A stretch of DNA of 43,861 nucleotides from Myxococcota bacterium (GTDB taxonomy: Bacteria; Myxococcota_A; Polyangia; Polyangiales; JANWZI01), in contig JANWZI010000022.1 of assembly GCA_025054695.1 (NCBI GenBank), positions 1 through 43,861 of the forward strand, read 5' to 3'. A program made the translations under genes and the position numbers. Positions within the stretch are counted from its first letter, which is position 1; every line of letters begins with the position of its first letter. The notes under the pieces were generated by a model. The model saw nothing but the letters and a program-made list of their open reading frames with translations, had not been told where the DNA came from and searched no databases. This document shows positions 17,816-26,224 of the stretch, one piece after another.

Positions 17816-18655
17816 TCACGGCCCTCCGAGCACGACGCACATCCCGACGGACCACGGTCGCACCGCCACCGCCTCGCCATCCGCATCGTCCTCCCCGCCG
17901 AGCAGAGCCCACACGACACCCACGCCGATGGCGACGAGCCCCGCGGACGCCAGCCCGATCCCCGCTCCCGACAGCAAGGGGGCGCGTTCGGCCCGCGCCT
18001 CGAAGGCCGACCACGCGCTCCCGTCGGGAGCCGACTCGACCGCATCGACGTCGGCGAGCGCGAGCGAGAGCAGCACGGCTCCGCCGATGACCGCCACCGC
18101 GCCGGCCGAAGCGACGACCCACGGCGCCACGCCTCGTCCGCCCGCCCTGGGCTCGGGACTCGACGTCCCGGTCGGCCGCTCGATTCCGCGCCTCTGACGC
18201 ACGGGCTGCGGTGGAAGGACCGGTTCCGGTGGTGTTGGTTCGGACGTGGGCTCCGGATCCGCCGGCGACGTCGGCTGCGGTGCGCCCGAGGCGACGCGGG
18301 CACGGAGCGAAGCGATTCGCTCCTCGACGCGTGGCCGGTCCTCGCTGTCCGGACGCTGCGACAGATAGCGCTCGTAGGCGTCGAGCGCCTCGCGGTCCAG
18401 ACCGAGCCGATCGGCGACGCTGGCGATGTTGTAAAGGAGATCGGGAGCGCCCGTGAGGCGATGGGCCTCCCGAAATGCGTCGAGCGCGACCTGGAGGTCA
18501 CCCGTCTCGTAGGCCCGTCGGCCACGTTCGAAGGCCTGTCGCGCTCGCTCGATCTGCGCCTCCGGGTCGAACGGGTCTTCCTCGGGTCCCGGCTGCGCAG
18601 CCACGAGTGTCACGACGCCCATGCAGGCGGACAGCGCAACGAGCACCGCCCGCAA
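17816..18655 (-). CDS. TPR protein with C-terminal membrane segments
   Basis: 279 aa. A signal peptide ends near LVAAQ (~21). TPR repeats run ~32-110 (ARQAFERGRRAYETGDLQVA, LDAFREAHRLTGAPDLLYNI, DREALDAYERYLSQRPDSE). A Pro-rich linker occupies 115-165. Two hydrophobic segments follow (WVVASAGAVAVIGGAVLLSL at ~178 and GIGLASAGLVAIGVGVVWAL at ~230). The start could also be a few codons later. It is built like the proteins at 21629-22297 and 35419-37026, each of which also precedes a lipoprotein. Likely a periplasmic scaffold anchored in the inner membrane; function unknown. Confidence 0.82.
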   Translation of the reverse strand: MRAVLVALSACMGVVTLVAAQPGPEEDPFDPEAQIERARQAFERGRRAYETGDLQVALDAFREAHRLTGAPDLLYNIASVADRLGLDREALDAYERYLSQRPDSEDRPRVEERIASLRARVASGAPQPTSPADPEPTSEPTPPEPVLPPQPVRQRRGIERPTGTSSPEPRAGGRGVAPWVVASAGAVAVIGGAVLLSLALADVDAVESAPDGSAWSAFEARAERAPLLSGAGIGLASAGLVAIGVGVVWALLGGEDDADGEAVAVRPWSVGMCVVLGGP

Positions 18656-18683
18656 GCATAGGCAACGGTGCCGGAGCCGTCGA

Positions 18684-19667
18684 TCAGAGGAAGCGCGCGG
18701 TTCCGCGCACTCCGTCGCTCGCGCGATCGTCGGCGTATCGGTACGGCGGATCCAGCAGCGCGTCGATGCGATCCATGATGCGATCGACGAAGGTCTGGAA
18801 CACCGCCCCGTGGGCCTGCTCGGCCCGGACGCTGAACGGCTCGAACGGAGGCAGGTGCAGATCAGGCACGTCCTCGTAGCGGATGGGCTCGCCGAAGCGC
18901 ACGACCACCTCGCCCGGACGCGGCACGGGCGAGTTGCCCGGGAAGATCCGGTCCGAGCCGCTCATGCCGACGGGAACGACCGGACGACGCACGTCGAGCG
19001 CGACGTGTGCGAGCCCCGGATGCCCACGCGAGAGTCGAATCGAGCGCGTCCCCTGTGGAAAGACGAGCAGATCGAGGCCCACCTCGAAGACGCGCCGGTT
19101 CAACTCGACGAACCGACGCATCATGGCCGCGAACAGGGCGCGGACCGCCTCGGCGTAGGATTCGGCGCCGGGCTCGAAGGGGCGGCCGAGCATGTTGCGG
19201 GGGCGGTCGAGCGTGCCCGTCGGAACGACGGATCGGACGGTGCCCTCGTCGGCCCGGCCGTCCACCAGCGCGCGCAGTGCCTCGTACTCGGCCTCGGTCG
19301 GGGCCCGGCCGTGCAGCGAAAGAAAATCGCGCGAGACGAGATAACCGCGGGAGACGGTCGGTAGCTGATTCGTGTGCTCCATGAACGCCGCGATGAGCGG
19401 ATGTTCGTAGTACTTGCCCTTCACCCAGACCGCGGTGAAGCGCCCCTGCTCGCGCAGCAGCCACAACTGCAACGGCAAGTAGTTGAAACGGTCCGTGTGG
19501 TTCATCGCAAAGATCACCGGCTCGCGCGGGACGCGCTCCGCGTGCTCGACGCGGACCCGGACGCCACGCAGGTCGAACAGCGGTCCGACGACCCAGCGCC
19601 CGAGAATCCGGTGGGAACGCGGTCGCGGGACGAGCTCGATGCGGTGCAGGCGCTGCAAGTCCAGCAC
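18684..19667 (-). CDS. PlsC-like lysophospholipid acyltransferase with altered catalytic motifs
   Basis: 327 aa, GTG start 6 bp after the preceding stop. The acyltransferase fold is recognisable from AMNHTDRFNYLPLQ (motif I region), the motif III block FPQGTRSIRLSRG and the motif IV-like VVPVGMSGSDRIFPG. The canonical HX4D is HX4N here (HTDRFN) and FPEGTR is FPQGTR, so the acidic residue of the catalytic dyad and the motif III Glu are both replaced by amides. A ~90-residue insertion between motifs II and III is also present. It may act on an unusual acceptor, use the Asp at H+2 instead, or be inactive. It sits between two TPR/lipoprotein gene pairs. Confidence 0.82.
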   Translation of the reverse strand: MLDLQRLHRIELVPRPRSHRILGRWVVGPLFDLRGVRVRVEHAERVPREPVIFAMNHTDRFNYLPLQLWLLREQGRFTAVWVKGKYYEHPLIAAFMEHTNQLPTVSRGYLVSRDFLSLHGRAPTEAEYEALRALVDGRADEGTVRSVVPTGTLDRPRNMLGRPFEPGAESYAEAVRALFAAMMRRFVELNRRVFEVGLDLLVFPQGTRSIRLSRGHPGLAHVALDVRRPVVPVGMSGSDRIFPGNSPVPRPGEVVVRFGEPIRYEDVPDLHLPPFEPFSVRAEQAHGAVFQTFVDRIMDRIDALLDPPYRYADDRASDGVRGTARFL

Positions 19668-19673
19668 GAGCGC

Positions 19674-21632
19674 TCAGACGCCTCCGTCGTCGCGCATCGG
19701 CGGCGGTGGACCTCCGTCGTGGCCGATCGAACCGCCATCGAACGGTGGCGGACCCGCGTCCGCACATACGAACACGTAGACGCAGCCGCGCGGCAGCATG
19801 CATAGGTCGTCCGTGCACGAATTGCCGTCCCTGCACCGCTCGTGGTCGGGCACGTTCATGCACACGCCGAAATAACAGAAATCGCGGGTGCAAGCGATCC
19901 CGTCGCTGCAATCACGCATGGACCCTCCACCGCACGTGCCGGATGAGCAACGCTCACCCAGCGTGCACGGGTCGCCGTCGTCGCAGGAGCTCGTGTTGGC
20001 TCGATGACGGCACATTCCCGTGGTCGGATTGCAGTCGTCGTCCGTGCATGGATTGCCGTCGTCGCACGGCATCGGACGCCCCGTGCATTCGCCATCCACG
20101 CATACGTCCATGACGGTGCAGCGGTTCCCGTCATCGCAAGAGTCCGCGTTGGGAACCGAGGAACACCGGCCGGTCGCCGGATCGCAGAAATCGTCGGTGC
20201 AGACGTTGCCGTCGTTGCAGTCCACACCCGCGCACCGGTCCGTCGTCGTGCACCCCGCCGTGGGCGAGCACATCTGCCCCGGCGGGCAGCGCGAGGAATC
20301 CGGCTCGTGCACGCAGCTTCCGCCCACGCACCGATCGTGCGTGCACGCGTGCGCGTCCATGCACGGTCGCGGCGTTCCCTCGCACCGACCGTCGCGACAC
20401 CGATCGCCCGTCGTGCAGGCATCGCCGTCGTTGCACGCCGACGCGTTGTTCGTGTGCGTGCATCCGCGCGTCCCATCGCACCGATCGTCCGTGCACGGAT
20501 TGCCGTCGTCGCACGACCGGCTCATGCCCAGGCACCGCCCCATCACGCAGGCGTCCATGACGGTACATGCGTCGCCGTCCTCGCAGGGAAACGCGTTCGG
20601 CTCGTGCCGGCAACCCATGACGGCGTCACAGCTGTCCGTCGTGCACGGATTGCCGTCGTCGCAATCGCGCGCGACGCACCGCCCCGCGCAGCACTGCTGC
20701 ATCGCGCCGCACGTGCTCTCGCGGATGCATCGGCTGCCCTCGCATCGCGCGCGAAGGCACGCCCCCGGCTCGTCGCGACACGTCGCAGGCGTGCACAGCT
20801 CGTACTGGCAGCCCGTGGCCGGTTCGCACCGTCCGCCGGGTCCGGCCGTGCACGCGGCGTGGTTCGGGACGTGGACGCACCCGCCCATCTCGTCGTCGCA
20901 CACGTCGATCGTGCAGTCGAACGCGTCCGCGCAGTCGGGTGGGTCCCCCGGAACACACACCCCGCCCACGCACCGCTCGATGCCGTTGCACGGCCTGCCG
21001 TCGTCGCAGCTCGTCGCGGTGCAGCCCCCGTCGGAGCCGTCCAGCCCCGCGTCCAGACGGTCTGCATCCCTCGCATCGATGGTCACGTCCGACGCGGCGT
21101 CCACGCCGCCTTCATCCATCCCACCCGCGCCCGCGTCTCCCATCCAGGACGGAAGCTCGCCCGGATCGCGACGTGCGCTGGCACAGGCCCCGTCGCGACA
21201 CGTCAGCTCGGGTGAATCGCAGCGCATGCCGATGCAGGCGTCCTGCAACAACAGGCGCAACCACAGCACGCGCCCGCGCAGATACCCGCTGATGGCCGAG
21301 ACCTCCGCGACCAGCTCCCCGCCGCCCGCAGGGCCGTCGAATGCCTGCGCGACGACGCGATAGATCCGCGTCGGATCGTTCCGCAGCGGCGCGAGCGCCA
21401 CCACGCGCGGCCAGCCCTCCGAGGCCGACACGGGAAACGGAAACTCCTCGGCAAGCTGCGCGGGCACGCCGAGAGAGGCCCGGGGGCCGCCGTACACGCG
21501 CACGACGAGGCTGCGCGCGCGTGCCCGCACACCCGCCTCGGCGTCGACGCTCACCATCACCTGCGTCCGCACCGGTTCCTTCGCGCACGCCGACAGCGCG
21601 AACGCCAGCAGGCCCAGCCCCCCCAGTCTCAT
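19674..21632 (-). CDS. Large cysteine-repeat lipoprotein
   Basis: 652 aa from an ATG overlapping the previous stop (ATGA); a GTG two codons upstream is the alternative. Signal ends in ALSAC (Cys ~16). Residues ~20-150 form a beta-rich domain. From ~195 about ten repeats of roughly 40 residues follow, of the form CDDGNPCTxDxCD...GCxHxxNxxxCxDGDxCTxxDxCxxGxCxG, ending in a Pro/Gly/Asp tail. Such Cys/Asp/Asn repeats are typical of myxobacterial surface proteins, probably disulphide-bonded, with Ca binding possible. It is paired with the TPR protein directly upstream. No enzymatic domain recognised. Confidence 0.85.
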   Translation of the reverse strand: MRLGGLGLLAFALSACAKEPVRTQVMVSVDAEAGVRARARSLVVRVYGGPRASLGVPAQLAEEFPFPVSASEGWPRVVALAPLRNDPTRIYRVVAQAFDGPAGGGELVAEVSAISGYLRGRVLWLRLLLQDACIGMRCDSPELTCRDGACASARRDPGELPSWMGDAGAGGMDEGGVDAASDVTIDARDADRLDAGLDGSDGGCTATSCDDGRPCNGIERCVGGVCVPGDPPDCADAFDCTIDVCDDEMGGCVHVPNHAACTAGPGGRCEPATGCQYELCTPATCRDEPGACLRARCEGSRCIRESTCGAMQQCCAGRCVARDCDDGNPCTTDSCDAVMGCRHEPNAFPCEDGDACTVMDACVMGRCLGMSRSCDDGNPCTDDRCDGTRGCTHTNNASACNDGDACTTGDRCRDGRCEGTPRPCMDAHACTHDRCVGGSCVHEPDSSRCPPGQMCSPTAGCTTTDRCAGVDCNDGNVCTDDFCDPATGRCSSVPNADSCDDGNRCTVMDVCVDGECTGRPMPCDDGNPCTDDDCNPTTGMCRHRANTSSCDDGDPCTLGERCSSGTCGGGSMRDCSDGIACTRDFCYFGVCMNVPDHERCRDGNSCTDDLCMLPRGCVYVFVCADAGPPPFDGGSIGHDGGPPPPMRDDGGV

Positions 21633-22297
21633 GGCCACCTCAACGTGAACGCGATGGAGCCGCCGTCACCCACGAGATAGTCCGGCTGCGGCTCCTCCCG
21701 CGAGAGCAGGACGGCCGCGACGACGCCGGCGGCCACGGCGCCTCCCACCGCCGCCCAAAACCACCACCGACCGAACACCCCGCCACCGCGCTGCTCCTCG
21801 CTCCGACGCTCCAGTTCCTCGATTCGCCCCTCGAGCTCGACCCCGCGCTGCTCCTCTTCGAGACCTTCGCGTCGCCGCCTCTCGGCGTCCCGACGCTCCT
21901 GCTCGAGCGCCCGCGCGGCGATGCGGTTGCGGAGCGCACCCACACGCGCCTGGACGTCGAGGCGGTTGTCCCCAGCCGGTTCGGCCGAGAGGTACGCCTC
22001 GTATGCCTCGAGCGCCTCGGCGTCACGGCCCAGCCGTTCGGCGGCCAGGCCAATGTTGAAAAGGAGCCTCGCTCGTCCCGAAAGCGCGTGCGCGCGTCGG
22101 AAGTGCTCGAGCGCCTCGGCGTAGCGACCCCGATCGTAGGCCGCCGAGCCCGCTTCGAAGAGGGCACGGGCCTCCCGGTCGCGCGACTCGTCCACGGAAG
22201 GCGCAGTACCGTGGCTCTGATCGGGTCTCTGCGCCACGACGGCCGAGACGGCGAACCCGAGCGCCAGCACCGCACACACGCGAGCGCAGTGTACCAC
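21629..22297 (-). CDS. TPR protein with C-terminal membrane segment
   Basis: 222 aa from GTG at 22297; the open frame extends into hexamer array G, but that part is repeat-derived, so the start after the array is chosen. A signal peptide spans ~1-25 (CAVLALGFAVSAVVAQ). TPRs span ~38-110 (ALFEAGSAAYDRGRYAEALE, HFRRAHALSGRARLLFNIGL, AEALEAYEAYLSAEP). A charged coiled-coil segment lies at ~118-165 (EQERRDAERRRREGLEEEQR). One transmembrane segment lies at ~175-197 (WWFWAAVGGAVAAGVVAAVL). The tail ends in SIAFTLRWP. It is first in the five-gene operon, overlaps the cysteine-repeat lipoprotein gene and is a paralogue of the 17816-18655 product. Confidence 0.8.
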   Translation of the reverse strand: MVHCARVCAVLALGFAVSAVVAQRPDQSHGTAPSVDESRDREARALFEAGSAAYDRGRYAEALEHFRRAHALSGRARLLFNIGLAAERLGRDAEALEAYEAYLSAEPAGDNRLDVQARVGALRNRIAARALEQERRDAERRRREGLEEEQRGVELEGRIEELERRSEEQRGGGVFGRWWFWAAVGGAVAAGVVAAVLLSREEPQPDYLVGDGGSIAFTLRWP

Positions 22298-22327
22298 TGC
22301 GGCTCGTACTTGCCCCCTCGGCCGCAC

Positions 22328-22433
22328 GCTCGGTCTCGGACTCAGTCTCGGGCTCCGGCTCGGTCTCGGTCTCGGTCTCGGTCTCGGACTCGGGCTCGGA
22401 CTCGGACCAGACTCGGGCTCGGACTCCGACTCG
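22328..22433 (-). repeat. Intergenic hexamer array G (GAGNCC on - strand)
   Basis: About 17 units of CTCGGN on the + strand, with one ACCAGA break near 22407. It lies between the divergent TPR-protein and N-acetylglutamate synthase genes, so any promoters for both operons must lie in or next to it. Confidence 0.88.
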
Positions 22434-22505
22434 GCACCCGCCGCTTGCCCCGCGCCCTTCGAAACGTTGAAATCGTCCACCGGCAAACGAGGCCGCTTTT
22501 CCTTC

Positions 22506-23879
22506 GTGCCCGACTTCTCCGCCGATGACGCCGCGTTCGTCGCCCAGTTCCGCGCCGCGGCCCCCTACGTGCACGCGCATCGCGGACGCACGTTCGTCAT
22601 CGTCTTCGGAGGCGAGGCGGCGGACAGCCCGGGCTTCGGCGACCTGGTGCAGGACGTCGCCCTGCTCCACGCGCTGGGCGTGCGCGTGGTCCTCGTCCAC
22701 GGCGCGCGGCCACAAATCGAGCGCCGCATGCGCGAGGCGGGTCTACGCGGCCGCATCCACCGCGATCAGCGCGTGACGGACGCGACGGCCCTGCCGTGCG
22801 TCAAGCAGGCCGTCGGCGCGCTCCGGCTCGAGATCGAGGCCATGCTGTCGATGGGCCTCGCCTCGACGAGCATGGCCGGGGCACGCTTGCGCGTCGCGTC
22901 GGGCAACTTCGTGACCGCACAGCCTCGCGGCGTCATCGACGGCGTCGACATGCAGTTCACGGGCGACGTGCGGCGCGTGGATGCCGAGGGCGTGCGGCGG
23001 CGCCTGGACGACGGCGCCATCGTGCTCTGCTCACCCGTCGCTCCGTCGGTCACGGGGGAGCTGTTCAACGTAGGTCGGCATGCCGTGGCCGAGCAGGTGG
23101 CCGTCGCGATCGGCGCGGACAAGCTGATCGCGTTGGTCGAAGGCGCCGTGCCGGGTCCCCGCGCGTGGCTGGGAGGCGAGCTCGCTCCCGCCCAGGCGCG
23201 GCAGATCGCCGAAGGAAGCTGGCCCGAAGATTTGCCGCGTTCTCGGCTCTCCGCCCGGCGACGACTTCCGCCGGACGTCCGCCGCCATCTGGCGGTCGCC
23301 GCGCGCGCGTGCGAGGCGGGCGTCGGACGCGTCCACCTCGTCGAGCGAACGACCCACGGAGGGCTGCTGCTCGAGCTGTTCACGCGCGACGGTATCGGCA
23401 CGCTCGTCAGCCGCGAGGCGTTCGAACGCCTGAGGCCGGCGACGCTCGCCGACGTCCCGGGCATCCTCGCGCTCACCGCACCTCTCGAGGCGCAGGGCGT
23501 GCTGATCCGACGCACGCGCGAAGACCTCGAGCACAACGTCGACGACTTCGTCGTTATCGAGCGTGACGGACTCGTCGTCGCGTGCGGTGCGTTGCACGCC
23601 TTGCCGGACGCTGCGGCGGGTGAGATCGCGGCGGTGTGCGTTCATCCGGAATATCGGGGCGCGCGCCGCGGAGAACGCCTCATGGGATGGCTCGAACGTC
23701 GAGCGCTCGAACGGGGCCTGACGAAGCTGTTCGTACTGACGACGCGCACGAGCCACTTCTTTCGCAGACTCGGCTACGAGCCCGCCCACGTGCGAGACCT
23801 GCCGCCCTCGCGTCGCTCCCGATACGACAGGCGCCGCAACTCACGCGTCCTCGCCAAAACGCTGTCACCGTCGCCGTGA
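22506..23879 (+). CDS. argA: Amino-acid N-acetyltransferase (N-acetylglutamate synthase, ArgA type)
   Basis: 457 aa from GTG 22506; a TTG at 22467 would add 13 residues. The later start aligns better with E. coli ArgA, whose HRGKTFVI block begins close to the N-terminus (APYVHAHRGRTFVIVFGGEA here). Residues ~1-290 form an amino-acid-kinase domain (VVLVHGARPQIERRM, DGAIVLCSPVAPSVTGELFN) that serves for arginine feedback. Residues ~310-450 form a GNAT acetyltransferase domain with the acetyl-CoA loop VHPEYRGARRGERLM. It makes N-acetylglutamate from glutamate and acetyl-CoA, the first step of arginine synthesis. No other arg gene is nearby. Confidence 0.93.
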   Translation: MPDFSADDAAFVAQFRAAAPYVHAHRGRTFVIVFGGEAADSPGFGDLVQDVALLHALGVRVVLVHGARPQIERRMREAGLRGRIHRDQRVTDATALPCVKQAVGALRLEIEAMLSMGLASTSMAGARLRVASGNFVTAQPRGVIDGVDMQFTGDVRRVDAEGVRRRLDDGAIVLCSPVAPSVTGELFNVGRHAVAEQVAVAIGADKLIALVEGAVPGPRAWLGGELAPAQARQIAEGSWPEDLPRSRLSARRRLPPDVRRHLAVAARACEAGVGRVHLVERTTHGGLLLELFTRDGIGTLVSREAFERLRPATLADVPGILALTAPLEAQGVLIRRTREDLEHNVDDFVVIERDGLVVACGALHALPDAAAGEIAAVCVHPEYRGARRGERLMGWLERRALERGLTKLFVLTTRTSHFFRRLGYEPAHVRDLPPSRRSRYDRRRNSRVLAKTLSPSP

Positions 23880-23954
23880 GCACCCCGCTGCATGACGAAG
23901 CGGGCCGTACGACGGGACCCGACGCCCGGTCGGCTTTGTGGGCTTCGGGAGATC

Positions 23955-24053
23955 GTCTCGGGCCGGGGTTCCGGTTTCCGTCTCACCCTCCGACTCGGTC
24001 TTGCGCTCGGACGCAGCCGCGGGCTCCGATTCAATCTCGCACGGGGGTTGCAA
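23955..24053 (-). repeat. Degenerate hexamer array H
   Basis: A decayed array of CTCGGN-like units on the + strand after the argA stop. Its right end is GGTTGCAACACC, so on the minus strand it opens with GTGTTGC as in arrays K and L but runs into AACC instead of GAG. The rest of this gap up to 24138 shows no gene. Confidence 0.6.
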
Positions 24054-24138
24054 CACCCCTGGGCAACGTCGACGGACGTGACCGCCGGTGTCAGATGGAG
24101 CTCGCATCGATCGTCTTGCTCGTCGAAGAGGTCGAACC

Positions 24139-24465
24139 ATGTGCGACGCGAACTCGTATTACGCCTCTGGACCCGTTCCGGTTTACGCCACCCCCGTACT
24201 CACTGCGCACACTTGTGCGTGCGGCCGGCCCATTCCGGTGGGCCTCCTCCAGGCCCCCAGTCCACCCCCACCCGCGCTTTGCTCTCCCACGCCGGGGCCG
24301 TGCACGCCGGTGTACGTACACGACGATGACGTCCGTCCAGCCGCGCGTGACGAATTTGAGGTTGTCTACCCCGCAGCTTCCACCGATGTGAAGTCGATCA
24401 TCGTCGCCGCAGCGGTGGGTGCCGCCATCGGTGCTTTGGGAGCGTATCTGCTGGCACGAGACTGA
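24139..24465 (+). CDS. Small Cys/Pro-rich tail-anchored membrane protein, unknown
   Basis: 108 aa from ATG at 24139, preceded by GAAGAGG; an ATG 51 bp upstream is possible. Residues 1-60 are rich in Cys (C2, then CACG and two single Cys) and in Pro/Tyr, with no signal peptide. Residues ~85-103 are one glycine-zipper-like hydrophobic helix (IIVAAAVGAAIGALGAYLL) followed by ARD. Codon use is less GC-biased in third position than in neighbouring genes, which may mean recent acquisition or weak coding status. I do not recognise a family. Confidence 0.5.
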   Translation: MCDANSYYASGPVPVYATPVLTAHTCACGRPIPVGLLQAPSPPPPALCSPTPGPCTPVYVHDDDVRPAARDEFEVVYPAASTDVKSIIVAAAVGAAIGALGAYLLARD

Positions 24466-24904
24466 CGCTGACGGTCGTGAACCCTTCGTGCGTCGATGCC
24501 ATCGGGGGGTGACGCGAACCCAGCGCCCCATCGCACGCCGACATCGAATCCGAGGCGCCATCCGAGTCGGAGCTTGAGGCGCGGACGCGCACCGGTGCGG
24601 GCCGCGACCGAAGCTCGCTGCGCGCGTGTTCCGAACCCGACCACCGTCGCTCTGCAGAGGCGAGGGGACGGGCCCCGGATCCTCCCTTCGCCTCAGGCGT
24701 GACGGTAGGGAGTCTGCCCTGCGTCTCGAGGCCGCGGCCGACGACGCCCGATCGACGACCGCGAGCGGCGACGCGGATCGTCGCTGAGTGCGAATGCATG
24801 CGGCAGCCCGTAGGCGACGGCGTATCCGAACCCGCACCCCGGGCGCGAACCGGACTCTCCGTCGCGACACCCCGCCCAGGCAGGCACTTCTACGCAGCGC
24901 AGTC
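24466..24904 (+). other. 439-base gap without a recognisable gene
   Basis: Short open frames on both strands have no signal, start context or recognisable domain. A remnant of the hexamer family is visible at about 24542-24579 (GAATCCGAGGCGCC, GAGTCGGAGCTTGAG). The promoter of the downstream binding-protein gene should lie here, but no convincing -35/-10 pair was found. Confidence 0.5.
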
Positions 24905-26224
24905 GTGCTGTATGAACCTCGCGTGGCCCATGAAGACCGAGCCCACCGCATCGGTGGGCTCCGCACGTGGCTTCTTCTCGGCGGGTCGCTCTGCTGCGGA
25001 TGCGGAGACGGTGGCCTTCCCGAAGGCGCGCTCGAGCCCATTCGCATCGGCGTGATCACCTCGCTGACCGGAAGCCTTGGCTCGCTCGGTCCGGCGTGGG
25101 TCAATGCCGCGTTGCTCGCGGAGCAGGAATTCAACGCCGCCGGCGGCGTTCTGCGCGGCCGGAAGGTCGAGATGCTCGTCGCCGACGACGGAGTCGATCC
25201 GACTCGAGGAGCCGAAGCGGCCCGCCGACTTCTGGATCAGGGTGCGGTGGTCATCCTCGGTGCCGCGGCCAGCGGCGTCTCGCTCGCCGTGGCGGAGGAA
25301 ACGTTTGCTGCGGGGGTTCCCCAGATCTCGTGTTGCTCGACGAGCGACACGCTGACGGACGCGCAACCGCCGGGCGATCGCTATTTCTTCCGAACCGTTC
25401 CGCCGGACCGGCACCAGGCACGCGTGCTCGCGGATGCGGCTCGCGAGCGTTTCACGTGCTCCGCGCTCGCCGTTCTGTACATCGACAATGCCTATGGCCG
25501 ACCGTTCGGCGCCGCCGTCGCCGAAAGCTTCGCCGAAGCCGGCGGTACGGTGGCGGCCCAGGAATCGTTCGCAGAGGATCAACCGGACTACGAGGCCGAG
25601 GTGGCGGCGGTCGCCATGGCCCTCGGCTCGACGGATCGCCCCTGCATCGCCCTCGTGGGCTACCCGCGGCCGGCCGGCGCGATCGTTCGCGCCTGGCATG
25701 TGAGCATGCGCCGCACGGTGGCATGGATCGGGACCGACGGCTTGAAGGACTGCGGCTTCGTGGATGCGGCCGGCGATCCGTCCTTCGTCGACGGGTTCCA
25801 CGGCACGGCTCCCATCACGGACGACACCCGTCGTGAATACGACGAGTTCGAGTGGCGGTACGCGTCCACGTTCGGCGCCGCGCCGGTCGTCTTCGGTGCC
25901 CAACAATACGACGCCGCCGTGCTCGCTCTTCTCGCCATCGCGGCGGCACGAACCACCGACGGCCAGGCCGTCCGGGAGGCGCTCTTCGGCGTCTCGCGCA
26001 ACGATCCGGGCGATGCGCTCGTGCGGCCCGGCGAGGTGCGTCAAGCGCTCGTGCACTTGCGGCGCGAGCAAGGCATCGACTGGGTCGGCGCGTCCGGTCC
26101 CGTGGACTTCGACGATCTCGGCGCAGTGCAATCGCCCTACGAGATCTGGCGATTCGAGCGAGGACCGGGGGGGTGCGACCCAGGACGCGACTTCCGGCGT
26201 GTCGCGACGGTGACCCCGGACTGA
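24905..26224 (+). CDS. ABC-type branched-chain amino-acid-like substrate-binding lipoprotein
   Basis: 439 aa if GTG 24905 is used; GTG 24923 is an equally good start six codons later. The signal segment WLLLGGSLCCGCGDG contains three cysteines, any of which could be lipidated. The mature protein is a type 1 periplasmic-binding fold (LivJ/Peripla_BP_6): IRIGVITSLTGSLGSLGPAW, then AALLAEQEFNAAGGVLRGRK, then GAAASGVSLAVAEETFAAGV, LYIDNAYGRPFGAAVAESF, and a C-terminal FGAQQYDAAVLALLAIAAA. No permease or ATPase gene lies beside it, so it is an orphan binding protein or surface receptor. The ligand is unknown, probably a small organic molecule. Confidence 0.85.
   Translation: MLYEPRVAHEDRAHRIGGLRTWLLLGGSLCCGCGDGGLPEGALEPIRIGVITSLTGSLGSLGPAWVNAALLAEQEFNAAGGVLRGRKVEMLVADDGVDPTRGAEAARRLLDQGAVVILGAAASGVSLAVAEETFAAGVPQISCCSTSDTLTDAQPPGDRYFFRTVPPDRHQARVLADAARERFTCSALAVLYIDNAYGRPFGAAVAESFAEAGGTVAAQESFAEDQPDYEAEVAAVAMALGSTDRPCIALVGYPRPAGAIVRAWHVSMRRTVAWIGTDGLKDCGFVDAAGDPSFVDGFHGTAPITDDTRREYDEFEWRYASTFGAAPVVFGAQQYDAAVLALLAIAAARTTDGQAVREALFGVSRNDPGDALVRPGEVRQALVHLRREQGIDWVGASGPVDFDDLGAVQSPYEIWRFERGPGGCDPGRDFRRVATVTPD

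Noticed and set aside
24046..24063. GGGGGTTGCAACACCCC as a terminator hairpin
   Set aside because: It is an inverted repeat without a loop or T-tract and is better explained as the decayed anchor of repeat array H.
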